A stretch of DNA of 64,000 bases, from contig JAXGQB010000021.1 of the NCBI GenBank assembly GCA_040766655.1, positions 13,592 through 77,591 of the forward strand. Direction: 5' to 3'. Shown here piece after piece: positions 40,820 through 49,802 of this stretch; position 1 is the stretch's first letter, and the number at the start of each line of letters is the position of its first letter. Both the position numbers and the translations under genes were made by a program. The stretch is from JALOOB01 sp040766655 (GTDB taxonomy: Bacteria; Chloroflexota; Anaerolineae; CG2-30-64-16). The notes under the pieces were generated by a model, which was not told the origin of the DNA, searched no databases, and saw only the letters and a list, made by a program, of their open reading frames with translations.

Positions 40820-42532
40820 CTACCGGTTGCGGACCGGCGCGGTCCGTGCCGGCTTCATCAGCAGCAGGGCGATGGCCAGCGCGAGCGACAGCAGCGAGAA
40901 GGTCCAGCTCGTCGCGGGCACGCGGCTCAACTGGCTGAGGAGGTCACGGCCGTACGTGCCGGCGCTCTCCTCGACAGCAGTCGCGCCCGCGCTGCGTTCG
41001 ACCGCCTCAGCCGCCACACGCTGCGTCGCCGCATCGGTCACGGGGCTGATGCTTGCCTCCACGAGGATATCCCGCGCGGCCGGCGTGGCGATCTCACCCA
41101 GGGCCCAGGCCGCCTGGACGCGCACGGCAGGCTCTCCATCGCGCATGGCGGACGCGAGCGCTGCCTCCGTGCCCGGGGCCTTGATCCACCCCAGCATCTC
41201 GGCGGCGTTCGCCCGCACCACCGCATTCGAGGCGTCCAGCGCGTCCGTCAACGTCGCGGCCGCGTCTGGCCCGGCCAGTTCCAGCCCGATCATCGCGGCG
41301 TGGCGCGCAGGGGTCATCTCGGCATCGGCCAGCGGCACGATCAGCGCGGCAAGGGCGTCCTCGGTGCCGATGTTGGCCAGCGCCTCAGCCGCGCGGCATG
41401 CCACACCGGGCTCGTCGGAGCGCAGCAGCACGCCCAGGTCGCTCACAGCTGCCTCGTGCTTCATCAGGCCCAACGCGTGGGCAGCGCGCTCGCGCACCGC
41501 CGCCTGGTTGGATGCCAGGGCCGCCATCAGGTCCGGCGCGATCGTCGGGTCACCCAGGCCGCCGAGGGCCTCGGCAACGCGCAGGCCGACCAGACCATCC
41601 CCGTCGTCGAGGAGGCCGAGCAGCAAGGGCGCGGCCGTGCTGTCCCGCAGCAGACCCACCGCGCGCACGGTGCTCGCGCGCTGGACCGCATCACTGCTCT
41701 CCAGGCCCGCGAGCAACTCGGGCGTCAGCCCCAGTCCCAGCTCCATGGCGCCGGCGCCGGTGGTCACCTGTACGGCCGCCGGACGGCCATCGACCGGCCG
41801 GATCGCCCTTGCAGAGCCACCGCTCAACGGCAGCTCGGCCACCTGGAGGAAGGATCGGCCGCCATCCACGCTCATGTACGCGCCCACGGGCGTCAGACGG
41901 GCCGAGGATGTTCCGACCCACACGGCAGTGGCCGCATAGACGATACTATCGTCATTAGGATGAACGTTGAGCGCGGTGACCGCGACCGGCGCAACCCCGG
42001 CAAGCGTCAGGGCGGCGTCCTCAACGGGCTGCCATGTGGCGCCCGCGTCGCGGCTCACGAAGAGGCCCGCGGACTCCGTGCCCGCGAAGATCGCACCGCC
42101 GTCCGCGCTCGTGACCGCCATGGACATCGGCCGGCTCGGCAGAGCCCCGGCCTGCTCCCAGGTGGCGGCGCCGTCGCGGCTCACCCAGACGTAGGATGCG
42201 GTGCGCGCGTAGACCGTTGACTCATTGCCCCGAACGGCACTGAGTTCCAGGATCTCGCCAGGCACGCCCGCAACCGGCTGCCAGGTGCGGCCGTCGTCCG
42301 TGCTGCGCTCGATGTGCGTCAGGGGCTGCTCGTCCGTCTCCATGCGATAGTGCATCGCCTGAGCCGCAGGCGCGGGCGATGCAACCACGGCCGGGGCCGG
42401 CTCACTGCGCCAGGCCGAATCGGACAGGATCGGCGCGCCGATCGGCGCCAGGCCGACCATGATCAGGAGAACGGCCAGCGCGATGCGCAGCCCGCCCTGA
42501 TTCGCAAGTGTTCGCAATGTCGTTTGATTCAT
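40820..42532 (-). CDS. BNR (Asp-box) plus HEAT repeat membrane protein
   Basis: The chosen start is MNQTTLRTLANQGG (570 residues), with GGAAGGA 8 bases before; an upstream ATG overlaps that site. Residues about 17-38 are a membrane anchor or signal. Residues about 65-245 hold a beta-propeller type region with four Asp-boxes: STDDGRTWQPV, SRDGAATWEQAG, SRDAGATWQPV and SVDGGRSFLQV. Residues about 265-500 are HEAT/PBS-lyase-like helical repeats (TVRAVGLLRDSTAAPLLLGL, RVAEALGGLGDPTIAPDLMA, ERAAHALGLMKHEAAVSDLG, VQAAWALGEIATPAARDILV). A second membrane helix closes it (FSLLSLALAIALLLMKPA). So the soluble part is held between two membrane anchors, probably outside the cell. The function is unknown; this combination of domains is uncommon. 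Confidence 0.8.
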   Translation of the reverse strand: MNQTTLRTLANQGGLRIALAVLLIMVGLAPIGAPILSDSAWRSEPAPAVVASPAPAAQAMHYRMETDEQPLTHIERSTDDGRTWQPVAGVPGEILELSAVRGNESTVYARTASYVWVSRDGAATWEQAGALPSRPMSMAVTSADGGAIFAGTESAGLFVSRDAGATWQPVEDAALTLAGVAPVAVTALNVHPNDDSIVYAATAVWVGTSSARLTPVGAYMSVDGGRSFLQVAELPLSGGSARAIRPVDGRPAAVQVTTGAGAMELGLGLTPELLAGLESSDAVQRASTVRAVGLLRDSTAAPLLLGLLDDGDGLVGLRVAEALGGLGDPTIAPDLMAALASNQAAVRERAAHALGLMKHEAAVSDLGVLLRSDEPGVACRAAEALANIGTEDALAALIVPLADAEMTPARHAAMIGLELAGPDAAATLTDALDASNAVVRANAAEMLGWIKAPGTEAALASAMRDGEPAVRVQAAWALGEIATPAARDILVEASISPVTDAATQRVAAEAVERSAGATAVEESAGTYGRDLLSQLSRVPATSWTFSLLSLALAIALLLMKPARTAPVRNR

Positions 42533-42753
42533 CTCACTCATCCTTCCGTGCGGGCCACACAGTCTTCCTCAGGTCAATACAGGGTTCTATCGATACAGTC
42601 TCACTTGCCCGCATACCGGTAAGACGCCGCTGGGCCGAGAAAAGTTTCAATATTGTTGCTTTATTGTTGGAAGAGCGCGCGCGGCCGGAGATGTCGCCGG
42701 GGCAGGGGCGCGTTGAGACGGCGTCAGGCCTGGATCGGGGCGGACGGCGGAGG
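42533..42753. other. Intergenic region without a gene
   Basis: About 220 bp between the BNR-HEAT gene and the end of the Fe-alcohol dehydrogenase gene. It holds an AT-rich stretch (gtttcaatattgttgctttattgttgg, 42643-42670) with a short palindrome caatattg, a plausible promoter region for the BNR-HEAT gene on the minus strand. I see no coding potential. Confidence 0.5.
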
Positions 42754-43908
42754 CTAGAGCGCGGCGGTGAGGATCGCCGTCAGCTCGTCGCGGGTCAGGG
42801 CGATGGGATTGGCCTTCGTGCTCGACGCGACTGCGGTCTTGTCCACCAGGTCTTGCACGTGGTCCGGGGTCACGCCGAACGCACGGAGGGGTGGGACGTC
42901 GAGATCGCGGATCAGATCCCTGATCCACCGCACGCCGTCGGCGGCCAGGGCCGCGTCGCTGCCGGTCAGGCGGCGCGCGATCTCATCGTAACGGCGGAGG
43001 ACCGGGCTGTCCGGCTGCCGTGCCGCAAGCGCGGCGCGGTTGGCCGTCATGACGTGGGGGAGGAGCGCGGCGCAGACCGCGCCGTGCGGCGCGCCGAAGG
43101 CGCCGCCGATGGGGCCCGCGAAGCCGTGCGCGACCCCCAATCCGGCGTTGGCGAGCGCCAGGCCGCCGAAGAGGCTGGCCAGCGCCATGTCCTCGCGTGC
43201 GGCAACATCGCTGCCGTCCGAATACGCACGGCGCAGCGAGCGGGCCACCCGCCCGATCCCTTCCAGGCACAGCGCGTCCGTCATCGGGTTGGCCCGGGCG
43301 GAGGTGAGCGGCTCGATGAGCTGCGTCAGCGCATCGAGGCCCGTGCTGGCCGTCACCGCGCGCGGCACGGACACCGTCAGGAGGGGATCGACAATGGCAA
43401 CGCGGGGCAGCATGGTGGGACTGCGCAGGCTGGCCTTGACCGCATGCTGCGGCGAGAGGAGCACCGCGTTGCGCGTGACCTCCGAGCCCGTGCCCGCGGT
43501 GGTGGGGATGGCGATGACGGGCAGCGCGGGCACGGAGAGCGCGCGGCCCGCGCCCACCACCTCCAGGTAGTCCAGCGGCTCGCCGCCGTTGGTCGCCAGG
43601 GCTGCAATCGCCTTCGCCGCATCGAGCACGCTGCCGCCGCCGATGGCAACGACCACGTCGACGCCGGCCTGCGTGGCGAGTCGTGCGCCCTCCGCGACCA
43701 GGTCCGTCGTGGGCTCGCCGGAGACGCTGAAGGTCGTCGCTTCGATGCCCCTCGCGGCCAGGCGGTCCAGCAGTGGCTGGGCGCGCGCCGGGTCCGCGCC
43801 GGTCGCGACCAGCGCGCGGCGGCCGAAGGCCGCGGCCGCGGGGCCGGCCTCGTCGAGCGTTCCCGGGCCGAAGAGGATCCGTTGGGCGGTGGCGAACTCG
43901 AAGCGCAT
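42754..43908 (-). CDS. Iron-containing alcohol dehydrogenase / maleylacetate reductase family
   Basis: The 384-residue protein starts at MRFEFATAQRILFGPGTLDE, with AAGGAGCACC upstream; a longer frame crosses the next gene and is rejected. The NAD-binding site is VVVAIGGGSVLDAAKAIAAL, and ALPVIAIPTTAGTGSEVTRN is the family signature. Metal ligands fit DALTQLIEPLTSARANP (Asp), AGLGVAHGFAGPIGGAFGAP (two His) and GAPHGAVCAALLPHVM (His). Reported activities range over alcohol oxidation, maleylacetate reduction and hydroxyacid-oxoacid transhydrogenation; the sequence does not decide. The ABM-domain gene 11 bp upstream suggests an aromatic or aldehyde-related pathway. Confidence 0.9.
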   Translation of the reverse strand: MRFEFATAQRILFGPGTLDEAGPAAAAFGRRALVATGADPARAQPLLDRLAARGIEATTFSVSGEPTTDLVAEGARLATQAGVDVVVAIGGGSVLDAAKAIAALATNGGEPLDYLEVVGAGRALSVPALPVIAIPTTAGTGSEVTRNAVLLSPQHAVKASLRSPTMLPRVAIVDPLLTVSVPRAVTASTGLDALTQLIEPLTSARANPMTDALCLEGIGRVARSLRRAYSDGSDVAAREDMALASLFGGLALANAGLGVAHGFAGPIGGAFGAPHGAVCAALLPHVMTANRAALAARQPDSPVLRRYDEIARRLTGSDAALAADGVRWIRDLIRDLDVPPLRAFGVTPDHVQDLVDKTAVASSTKANPIALTRDELTAILTAAL

Positions 43909-43919
43909 GCGGTGCTCCT

Positions 43920-44216
43920 TTACTCGGGCAGGAAGACGCTCTCGTAGTGCACCGCGGTGCGCGGCTCGGCCATCATGTCCGCGACGGCGTCGCGCCACCG
44001 AAGGTAGTGCGCGGTCAGCCGGTGTTCGGCGGGCGCGGACGCGGTCCGATACGCCTCGATCAGGATGAAGCGCGCCGGGTCGTCGACCGACTGCACGACG
44101 TCGAACCGGGCCACGCCCGGCTCCTGCACGCTGTTGGACGCGTTGTCCAGGATCGCTGCCTTGAACGCCTCGATGCACTCCGCCTTGACGTGCACGTGGA
44201 CCAGTGTGACCTGCAT
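43920..44216 (-). CDS. ABM-family monooxygenase (LsrG/YgiN-like)
   Basis: The 98-residue protein has the dimeric alpha-beta barrel ABM pattern: MQVTLVHVHVKAECIEAFKA, NASNSVQEPGVARFDVVQS, DDPARFILIEAYRTASAPAE, HYLRWRDAVADMMAEPRT. This resembles LsrG (phospho-AI-2 processing) and YgiN (quinol monooxygenase). It is the first gene of a two-gene operon with the Fe-alcohol dehydrogenase. The substrate is unknown. The ATG has AAGGAGG upstream. Confidence 0.88.
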   Translation of the reverse strand: MQVTLVHVHVKAECIEAFKAAILDNASNSVQEPGVARFDVVQSVDDPARFILIEAYRTASAPAEHRLTAHYLRWRDAVADMMAEPRTAVHYESVFLPE

Positions 44217-44317
44217 GGTTGGACCTCCTTATCAGTTCAGACCAATCGTACGATGAGAACACGTGTGCAGGGGCGGGGGCGCCTGGCCTGCGGCCTGCCC
44301 TCACCCCGCCCGGAAGT

Positions 44318-44336
44318 GGGCGAGGAGACCTCGCCC
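44318..44336. terminator. Hairpin between the DnaE2-like and ABM genes
   Basis: A 7-bp perfect stem gggcgag / ctcgccc with a gagac loop, in a GC-rich 140-bp gap. There is no T-run, so it may instead be a dispersed palindrome. Confidence 0.4.
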
Positions 44337-44356
44337 CTACGGCTATAGCCAGGGCT

Positions 44357-47300
44357 TCAGGCCGTGTCAAGCATCTCGACCTTCGTTGCATGGAGACACC
44401 CCCAGCCCCATTCGTCCAGGCGCCACCAGCCGTGCACGAGCAGCGGCTGGAAGGGGGGCGGATTCTTGCTCCCGCGCGGGGTGTGGACAAACGCCAGGCA
44501 CTTGCCGTCGCCAAGAAAGAAGCCCGGCCCACCGGTCCAGCCGGACAGGCGAACGCCGGGCACGATGAGGCTCCGGCCCGTGCTGCCCATCGCGTCCGCG
44601 AGGGAGGTGTGCGGCGGCAGCCGATCGCGCACCAGTGCGAGCGGATCGCCCAGCGCGCTCACGGGCAGGCCGAGCAGCTCCTGCTCCCACGCCCAGCGCT
44701 GCGACAGCGGCTCGGGCGGCACCTCGTCCACTTCCTCGAACGCGAAGGCGAGCTGGTCGATGTCGCCCCGGCGCCGGAGCGTGCCGGCCTCCTGCAGCAG
44801 GGCGCGGCGGCTGCCAAGCCCGTCGAGCGCGCCGCAGCGGACCAGGTGGTCCAGCTCCTTCGGCTGCAGGTCGACGCGCTGGCGCAGGTCGCGCAGGCCC
44901 CCGAACGGGCCGTCACGGCGCGCGGCCACGATCGCCTCGGCCGCGCTGCGCCGCAGGTCGCGCACCTGGCCCAGCCCCATGTACAGGTCAAATGTGTCTG
45001 GCGGACCGGAGACCAGCGTGAAGCGGAGGCCGCTGTGGTTCACGTGCGGCGGCCGGACCCCGAAGCCCATGCGGAGCGCCTCTGCCATGTAGATGGCGGG
45101 GTGGTAGAACCCACCTGAACTGGCGAGGCGCGCGGCCAGGTACTGCGCGGGGTAGTGCGCCTTGATGTACGCGCAGCGGTAGCTGACGGCGGCATAGGCC
45201 GTGGCGTGTCCCTGGTTGAAGCCGTAGCCGGAGAACGGCACGATCTGGTCCCAGAGCCGCTGCGCCTGGGCCCGCGCCATGCCCGTGCCCTCCGGCGCGG
45301 GCCGGCAGCAGCCCGCGATGAAGGCCTCCTGGAGAGAGATCATCTCCTCGCGGCGGAAGTGGCTCATGCCGCGGCGCAGGCGGTCGGCCTGCTCCCAGCT
45401 CAGGCCGGCCACCTCGGTCGCGAGCCGCAGCACCTGCTCCTGGAAGATGAGCACGCCCTTGGTCGGCCCCAGGATGGGCTTGAGCGCCATGTGGCTGTAC
45501 GTGACCGGCGCCTCGCCGCGGTGCCGCCGCACGAACGCATCCGCCATGCCGCCCCTGGCGGGACCGGGCTTGAAGAACGCGTTGGCGATCGCCAGGTCGC
45601 GGATCGACCTCGCCTTCAGCTTCCACAGGGTGCGCTGCGCGCCCTCCGACTCGCACTGGAACACGCCGATGGTCTCCGCGCGGGAGATCAGGTCCGCGGT
45701 CGCCCCATCGTCCAGCGGGATGCGCGCCAGGTCGAAGGCGGGGTCCGCGGTGCGGCGCACCAGCGCCACCGCGTCCGCCAGCACGGTCAGCGCGCGGATG
45801 CCCAGCAAGTCGAGCTTGGGCAGGCCGATGGCCTCCACGTCGCCGTGCTCGTACTGGGTGACCAGGAAGCCCTTCGGCGCCCACTGGAGCGGGACGACGT
45901 CCGTCAGGGGGCCGGGCGTGATGATCACCCCGCCCGGATGGACGCTGAGATGATCGGGCGTGCCGACCAGGCGCCACGCGAGCTGTGCGACCTCCCGCGA
46001 GCGGGGGTCGTCGATGAGGGGCAGGACGTCCTCGATCGTGCGGTCGTCCCGGCGCCGTGGGTCAGGGTGCCACCGGCCGGGCATGAGCGCGGCGAGCCGG
46101 CCGGCCTCCCGCTCGTCGAGCCCGTACGCCTTGGCGACCTCCCGCGCGGCTGACTGCGGCCGCAGGGTGCTGATCGTGCACACGAGGGCCACGTGATCCG
46201 CGCCGTAATGGTCGCGCACGTAGCGCAGCACCTCGTCCCGGCGCTCGCTGCAGAAGTCCAGGTCCAGGTCGGGCAGGTCCGCGCGTGCGGGGCTGAGAAA
46301 GCGCTCGAAGAGGAGGTCGTGCTCGATGGGGTCGACCGTCGTGATGCCGGTGCAGTACGCGACGAGCGAATTGGCCACGCTGCCGCGCGTGCTGACGGGA
46401 ATCTCCTGCTCCCGCGCGTGACGCACGATGCCGGCCACCACCAGGAAGAGCGGGGCGAAGCCACGCGTGTCGATGGCGAGCAGCTCCTTCTCGAGGCGGG
46501 CGAGGGGGAGGGGCTGGGGGCCGGTGTAGCGCCGGGCCATGCCCTCGGTGGCCGCCTTGCGCAGCGCGGTCTCGGGCGTCTCGCCGGGGGGCAGCGCGAG
46601 CGACGGCCAGATCGGCCGTCCGTCCGGCAGCACCTCGCCGCACCGCTCCGCCACGGCCGCGGCCGCTGCGACCGCGTCAGGATAGGCCGCGAAGCGCGTT
46701 GCGATCTCCGCGGGCGCGAGCCAGTGGCCGTCGCAATCCACCCCACCGCCCGCCTGGACCGTAGTGTGGGCGCCCGTCTGCCCGCCCGGCGCTGCCCGCG
46801 CAACTGCCGGTGCATCGCCTTCGCCCCGTTCGTCCCAGCCGTCCGCACCGTCGTCATCGGAGGGCTCGTCATCGCCCTCCGCCAGGTCGAGCGGCCGGTT
46901 GGCCCGGATGGCGGCGAGCAGGGGGAGGAGCGCGGCGTCCTCCGGCGCGAGGCAGTAGACCGGCTGGACCGCGACGAGGGGCATGCCCAGCCGGCGGCCG
47001 ATGTCTGCGATCTGCGCGAGGCGTGCCGCGTCCTCCGGCCCGTCCGACTCGAGCGCGAGGCAGGCATGGTCGTCGAACGTACCGGCCAGCCGCCCGGCGA
47101 AGGCGAGCGCGGCCGCCCCATCGCCCGCGGCCAGGAACCGGTCGACCCAGCCCATGCGGCCGCCGCTCAGGCAGATCAGGCCCTCGCGGTGCGCCGCGAT
47201 GTCGGCCCAGGCCAAGCCGCGGGCAGCAACCTCCTCGCGGTCGGGATGGCCCTGGATGAGCGTGGCCAGGCGGCACAGGGAGGCGTAGCCCGCGCGGTTG

Positions 47301-47581
47301 CGCGCCAGCAGCACCAGGTGGCCCGGCGCAGCGTCCTCCGGCTGGCCCGCGAGCGCGAGGCCGTCCGGTCGCTGCAGGGTGACCGTCATGCCGATGATCG
47401 GGTGGATGTTGCGTGCGCGGCACGCGCGGGCGAACGCGACCGCGCCGTACAGGGCGTTGGTGTCGGTGAGCGCCAGCCGCGCCATGCCGTCCCCTGCGGC
47501 GCGTTCCACGAGCTGGTCGATCGATGGGGTGGCGCGCAGCAGGCTCAGGTGCGAGTGGACCTCAAGGTGGACGAACGACAT
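44357..47581 (-). CDS. dnaE2: DnaE2-like error-prone DNA polymerase III alpha subunit
   Basis: The 1074-residue protein starts at MSFVHLEVHSHLSLLRATPS, the PHP domain opening. The catalytic Asp pair is in ADLPDLDLDFCSERRDEVLR. Features favouring DnaE2 over replicative DnaE are the length below 1100, KPGPARGGMADAFVRRHRGE, EQADRLRRGMSHFRREEM, and VPFSGYGFNQGHATAYAAVS followed by an HYPAQYLAARL segment. A helix-hairpin-helix (LVRCGALDGLGSRRALLQEA) and an OB-like C-terminus follow. A low-complexity acidic insert (EGDDEPSDDDGADGWDERGE) interrupts the PHP-palm linker. DnaE2 normally works with ImuA and ImuB in mutagenic translesion synthesis; neither is within the window, so either they are elsewhere or this enzyme acts differently. 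Confidence 0.85.
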   Translation of the reverse strand: MSFVHLEVHSHLSLLRATPSIDQLVERAAGDGMARLALTDTNALYGAVAFARACRARNIHPIIGMTVTLQRPDGLALAGQPEDAAPGHLVLLARNRAGYASLCRLATLIQGHPDREEVAARGLAWADIAAHREGLICLSGGRMGWVDRFLAAGDGAAALAFAGRLAGTFDDHACLALESDGPEDAARLAQIADIGRRLGMPLVAVQPVYCLAPEDAALLPLLAAIRANRPLDLAEGDDEPSDDDGADGWDERGEGDAPAVARAAPGGQTGAHTTVQAGGGVDCDGHWLAPAEIATRFAAYPDAVAAAAAVAERCGEVLPDGRPIWPSLALPPGETPETALRKAATEGMARRYTGPQPLPLARLEKELLAIDTRGFAPLFLVVAGIVRHAREQEIPVSTRGSVANSLVAYCTGITTVDPIEHDLLFERFLSPARADLPDLDLDFCSERRDEVLRYVRDHYGADHVALVCTISTLRPQSAAREVAKAYGLDEREAGRLAALMPGRWHPDPRRRDDRTIEDVLPLIDDPRSREVAQLAWRLVGTPDHLSVHPGGVIITPGPLTDVVPLQWAPKGFLVTQYEHGDVEAIGLPKLDLLGIRALTVLADAVALVRRTADPAFDLARIPLDDGATADLISRAETIGVFQCESEGAQRTLWKLKARSIRDLAIANAFFKPGPARGGMADAFVRRHRGEAPVTYSHMALKPILGPTKGVLIFQEQVLRLATEVAGLSWEQADRLRRGMSHFRREEMISLQEAFIAGCCRPAPEGTGMARAQAQRLWDQIVPFSGYGFNQGHATAYAAVSYRCAYIKAHYPAQYLAARLASSGGFYHPAIYMAEALRMGFGVRPPHVNHSGLRFTLVSGPPDTFDLYMGLGQVRDLRRSAAEAIVAARRDGPFGGLRDLRQRVDLQPKELDHLVRCGALDGLGSRRALLQEAGTLRRRGDIDQLAFAFEEVDEVPPEPLSQRWAWEQELLGLPVSALGDPLALVRDRLPPHTSLADAMGSTGRSLIVPGVRLSGWTGGPGFFLGDGKCLAFVHTPRGSKNPPPFQPLLVHGWWRLDEWGWGCLHATKVEMLDTA

Positions 47582-47638
47582 GGGGGCATGATAGCACGAG
47601 TTGCGCGGGGGGCGGGAATGGGGGGGGCAGGGGTGCAG

Positions 47639-47682
47639 GCGTCCTTCGACTACGGCCCTGCGGGCCTCCGCTCAGGATGCCT
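47639..47682. repeat. Dispersed palindromic element, type A, copy 2
   Basis: Outer arms ggcgtccttcgact and cgctcaggatgcct are shared with 18381-18432; the core here is the small hairpin ggccctgcgggcc. It lies between the NO-stimulated family gene and dnaE2. Confidence 0.75.
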
Positions 47683-47736
47683 GTAGTTCCGGGCATCTTG
47701 GAGGACCTGGTTTGGCGTTCCTGGTAGTCCTGGCCT

Positions 47737-48126
47737 CTATTCCGTCTCGGGCTGGCGCTTGGGGCGAGCGCCGCGAGCGCGTTCGGGCGCCTTGCGCCGG
47801 CCGTCCACAAGCAGGTGCATGAGCGCGAGGTAAGGGTGCCTGAGCATCATGCGGGGGCCTGCATAGCGCATGACCTGGCGCACCTCTTCCCGCATGGCGG
47901 GCTTGTAGCAGTGCGTCGGGCAGTTCACGCACGTCGTCTTGCCCTCCTGGTAGGGGCACTTCTCGAGCCGGAGGCCGGCATAGTCGGCCAGCGCCTGGCA
48001 TGAGGGGCACAGCGTCTCGCCCCGCGTGCCGTGCTTGTCGTGGCAGTAGATGAGGACCATGGCCTCGATGGTTCGGGCCTCGCGGCGCATCCTGGGATGT
48101 TGGTTCGTCAGTTCGATTCTCTGCAT
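47737..48126 (-). CDS. Nitrous-oxide-stimulated promoter family protein (Cys-rich)
   Basis: The 129-residue protein starts at MQRIELTNQHPRMRREARTI. It carries the family's Cys pattern: IYCHDKHG, LCPSCQALADYAG, CPYQEGKTTCVNCPTHCYKP, then MREEVRQVMRYAGPRMMLRH and HPYLALMHLLVDGRR. The eight or so Cys suggest a zinc or iron-sulfur site. The name comes from one NO-related promoter study in proteobacteria; the biochemical role is unknown. It stands alone between two unrelated genes. Confidence 0.88.
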   Translation of the reverse strand: MQRIELTNQHPRMRREARTIEAMVLIYCHDKHGTRGETLCPSCQALADYAGLRLEKCPYQEGKTTCVNCPTHCYKPAMREEVRQVMRYAGPRMMLRHPYLALMHLLVDGRRKAPERARGARPKRQPETE

Positions 48127-48248
48127 GGCTTTGCTTCTCCGGCTTGCCTCCGATGCTCCAGAAGGCAAGCCCAGATTACCAGGTTTCGCGTGCAGGCCCT
48201 ATGACTTTTGTCACCGTCTGACCTTCCCGTGCAGCCCGCGCGATCAGA

Positions 48249-49142
48249 TCAGGCGTGCGCGGCCAACGCGGCCCGGCGCCGGTACGCGGCAAATCCCTCG
48301 ATCCAGTAGATGGCCAACGCGATCCAGATCAGCACGAACCCGACCAGGCGCGATGGGTCGAAACCCTCCTTGAATATGTACACCCCGATCAGGAACTGGA
48401 GCGTCGGCGCGACGTACTGCAGGATGCCCAGCGTGGTCATCGTGACGCGGCGCGCGCCGATGGTGAAGAGCAGCATCGGGATGGCGGTCACCGCGCCCGC
48501 GCCGATCAGGAGGAGCGTCGTACCGGCGTCCGACCGGCCGAAGGAGCCGGTTCCCTGGCCTGCCAGGACGAGCATCAGCGCCACGCTCGGGACGAACAGC
48601 AGCATCATCTCCAGCGTCAGACCCTCGATCGAGCCCAGGGTGGCGGTCTTGCGCAGCAGCCCGTAGACGCCGAACGTCAGGGCCAGCGTCAGGGCGACCC
48701 ACGGCAGGCGCCCGTAGTTCAGCGTCAGATACAGGACGCCGGCGAGGGCAATCAGGACGGCCGCGGTCTGCCAGGGCCGCAGCCGCTCGCGCAGGAAAAG
48801 CATGCCCAGCAGCACGTTCACCAGCGGGTTGATGAAGTAGCCGAGGCTCGCCTCCACCAGGTGTCCGCTGTTGTTGGCCCACAGGAAGACGCCGTTGTTG
48901 ACCGCCAGGATCAGGGCGGTGACGACGAAACGGCCGTAGGCGCGCGGCCTCGCCACCACGTCCGCCAGCCAGCCGGTGCGCCTCGTGAGCAGCAGCACGC
49001 CTGCGAGGAAGACCAGCGACCAGGCCATGCGATGGGCCAGGATCTCCGTGGCAGGCACCTGGTCCAGTCCCTTCCAATAGACCGGCAACACGCCCCAGAG
49101 GATGTATGACGAGAGTGCGATGAGCGATCCGCTATTTTTCAT
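48249..49142 (-). CDS. rarD: RarD-type EamA transporter
   Basis: The 297-residue protein has ten hydrophobic segments and the RarD subgroup hallmarks: SYILWGVLPVYWKGLDQVPA, EILAHRMAWSLVFL, AVNNGVFLWANNSGHLVEAS, LGYFINPLVNVLLGMLFLRE and TLGILQYVAPTLQFLIGVY. RarD belongs to the drug/metabolite transporter superfamily; its substrate is not settled. The start MKNSGSLIALSSYILWG has no earlier competitor. Confidence 0.93.
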   Translation of the reverse strand: MKNSGSLIALSSYILWGVLPVYWKGLDQVPATEILAHRMAWSLVFLAGVLLLTRRTGWLADVVARPRAYGRFVVTALILAVNNGVFLWANNSGHLVEASLGYFINPLVNVLLGMLFLRERLRPWQTAAVLIALAGVLYLTLNYGRLPWVALTLALTFGVYGLLRKTATLGSIEGLTLEMMLLFVPSVALMLVLAGQGTGSFGRSDAGTTLLLIGAGAVTAIPMLLFTIGARRVTMTTLGILQYVAPTLQFLIGVYIFKEGFDPSRLVGFVLIWIALAIYWIEGFAAYRRRAALAAHA

Positions 49143-49195
49143 GGGCCTCGGTTCTGATCGTGGTGGGTTGATGGTGCGTCATGGCTGCCGCGCGG

Positions 49196-49256
49196 CGAAC
49201 CGATTCCCACCGGCCCGCCGCAAGGCTTTCACTGGCGGACCATGGGAACCGGTTCG
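49196..49256. repeat. Inverted repeat with 14-bp arms
   Basis: The arms cgaaccgattccca and tgggaaccggttcg (one mismatch) flank 33 bp. It lies between slyD and rarD, could fold as a stem-loop, and may be a dispersed element; there is no T-run after it on either strand. Confidence 0.6.
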
Positions 49257-49285
49257 TATAGCCGGCCACCGGGCCACGCGGAACA

Positions 49286-49786
49286 TCAATGATGGTGTTC
49301 GCCGCCGCCGTGCGCGTGCCCGTGATCCAGCTCGGCCTTCGTGGCCGGGCGGATGTCGAGGATCTTGACGTGGAACTGCAGCGTCTCGCCCGCGAGCGGG
49401 TGATTGTAGTCCAGCACGACGATGTCGTCTCGCAACTCGTGCACGCTGGCCTCGTAGGTCTCACCCTCCGTGTCGGTGATCTCGATCGGCAGCCCTTCCT
49501 CGAGCTCCATGTCCTCGGGGAACTCGCTCCGCTCGATCTCCTCCAGCGCTTCCTCGTCCCACTCGCCGTATGCGTCGGCGGGTTCGAGGGTGATATCGCG
49601 TTCATCACCGACGTTCAGGCCCATCAGCGCGTCTTCCAGGCCCGGGAGCAGCTGGCCGCTGCCCACGAGGTAGCGCAGCGGCATGTCGTCCTGCGTCGTG
49701 TCGGCGACCTGGCCATCGTCCAGGGTGAGGGTGAAGTCAATCGTCACCACCATGCCATCCACAATCTTGTGCTGTTGATCCTTCAT
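49286..49786 (-). CDS. slyD: SlyD-type FKBP peptidyl-prolyl isomerase
   Basis: The 166-residue protein has the FKBP domain split by the insert-in-flap chaperone domain, as in SlyD: VTIDFTLTLDDGQVADTTQD, LVGSGQLLPGLEDALMGLNV, GDERDITLEPADAYGEWDEE, the IF region (EDMELEEGLPIEITDTEGE), then DYNHPLAGETLQFHVKILDI. The tail DHGHAHGGGEHHH is a short metal-binding His-rich end, as in SlyD proteins involved in nickel handling. The start MKDQQHKIVDGMVVTIDF has GGAGATGG upstream. The pepF gene upstream is 16 bp away, so the two are co-transcribed. Confidence 0.93.
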   Translation of the reverse strand: MKDQQHKIVDGMVVTIDFTLTLDDGQVADTTQDDMPLRYLVGSGQLLPGLEDALMGLNVGDERDITLEPADAYGEWDEEALEEIERSEFPEDMELEEGLPIEITDTEGETYEASVHELRDDIVVLDYNHPLAGETLQFHVKILDIRPATKAELDHGHAHGGGEHHH

Positions 49787-49802
49787 GAAACCATCTCCTC
49801 TG

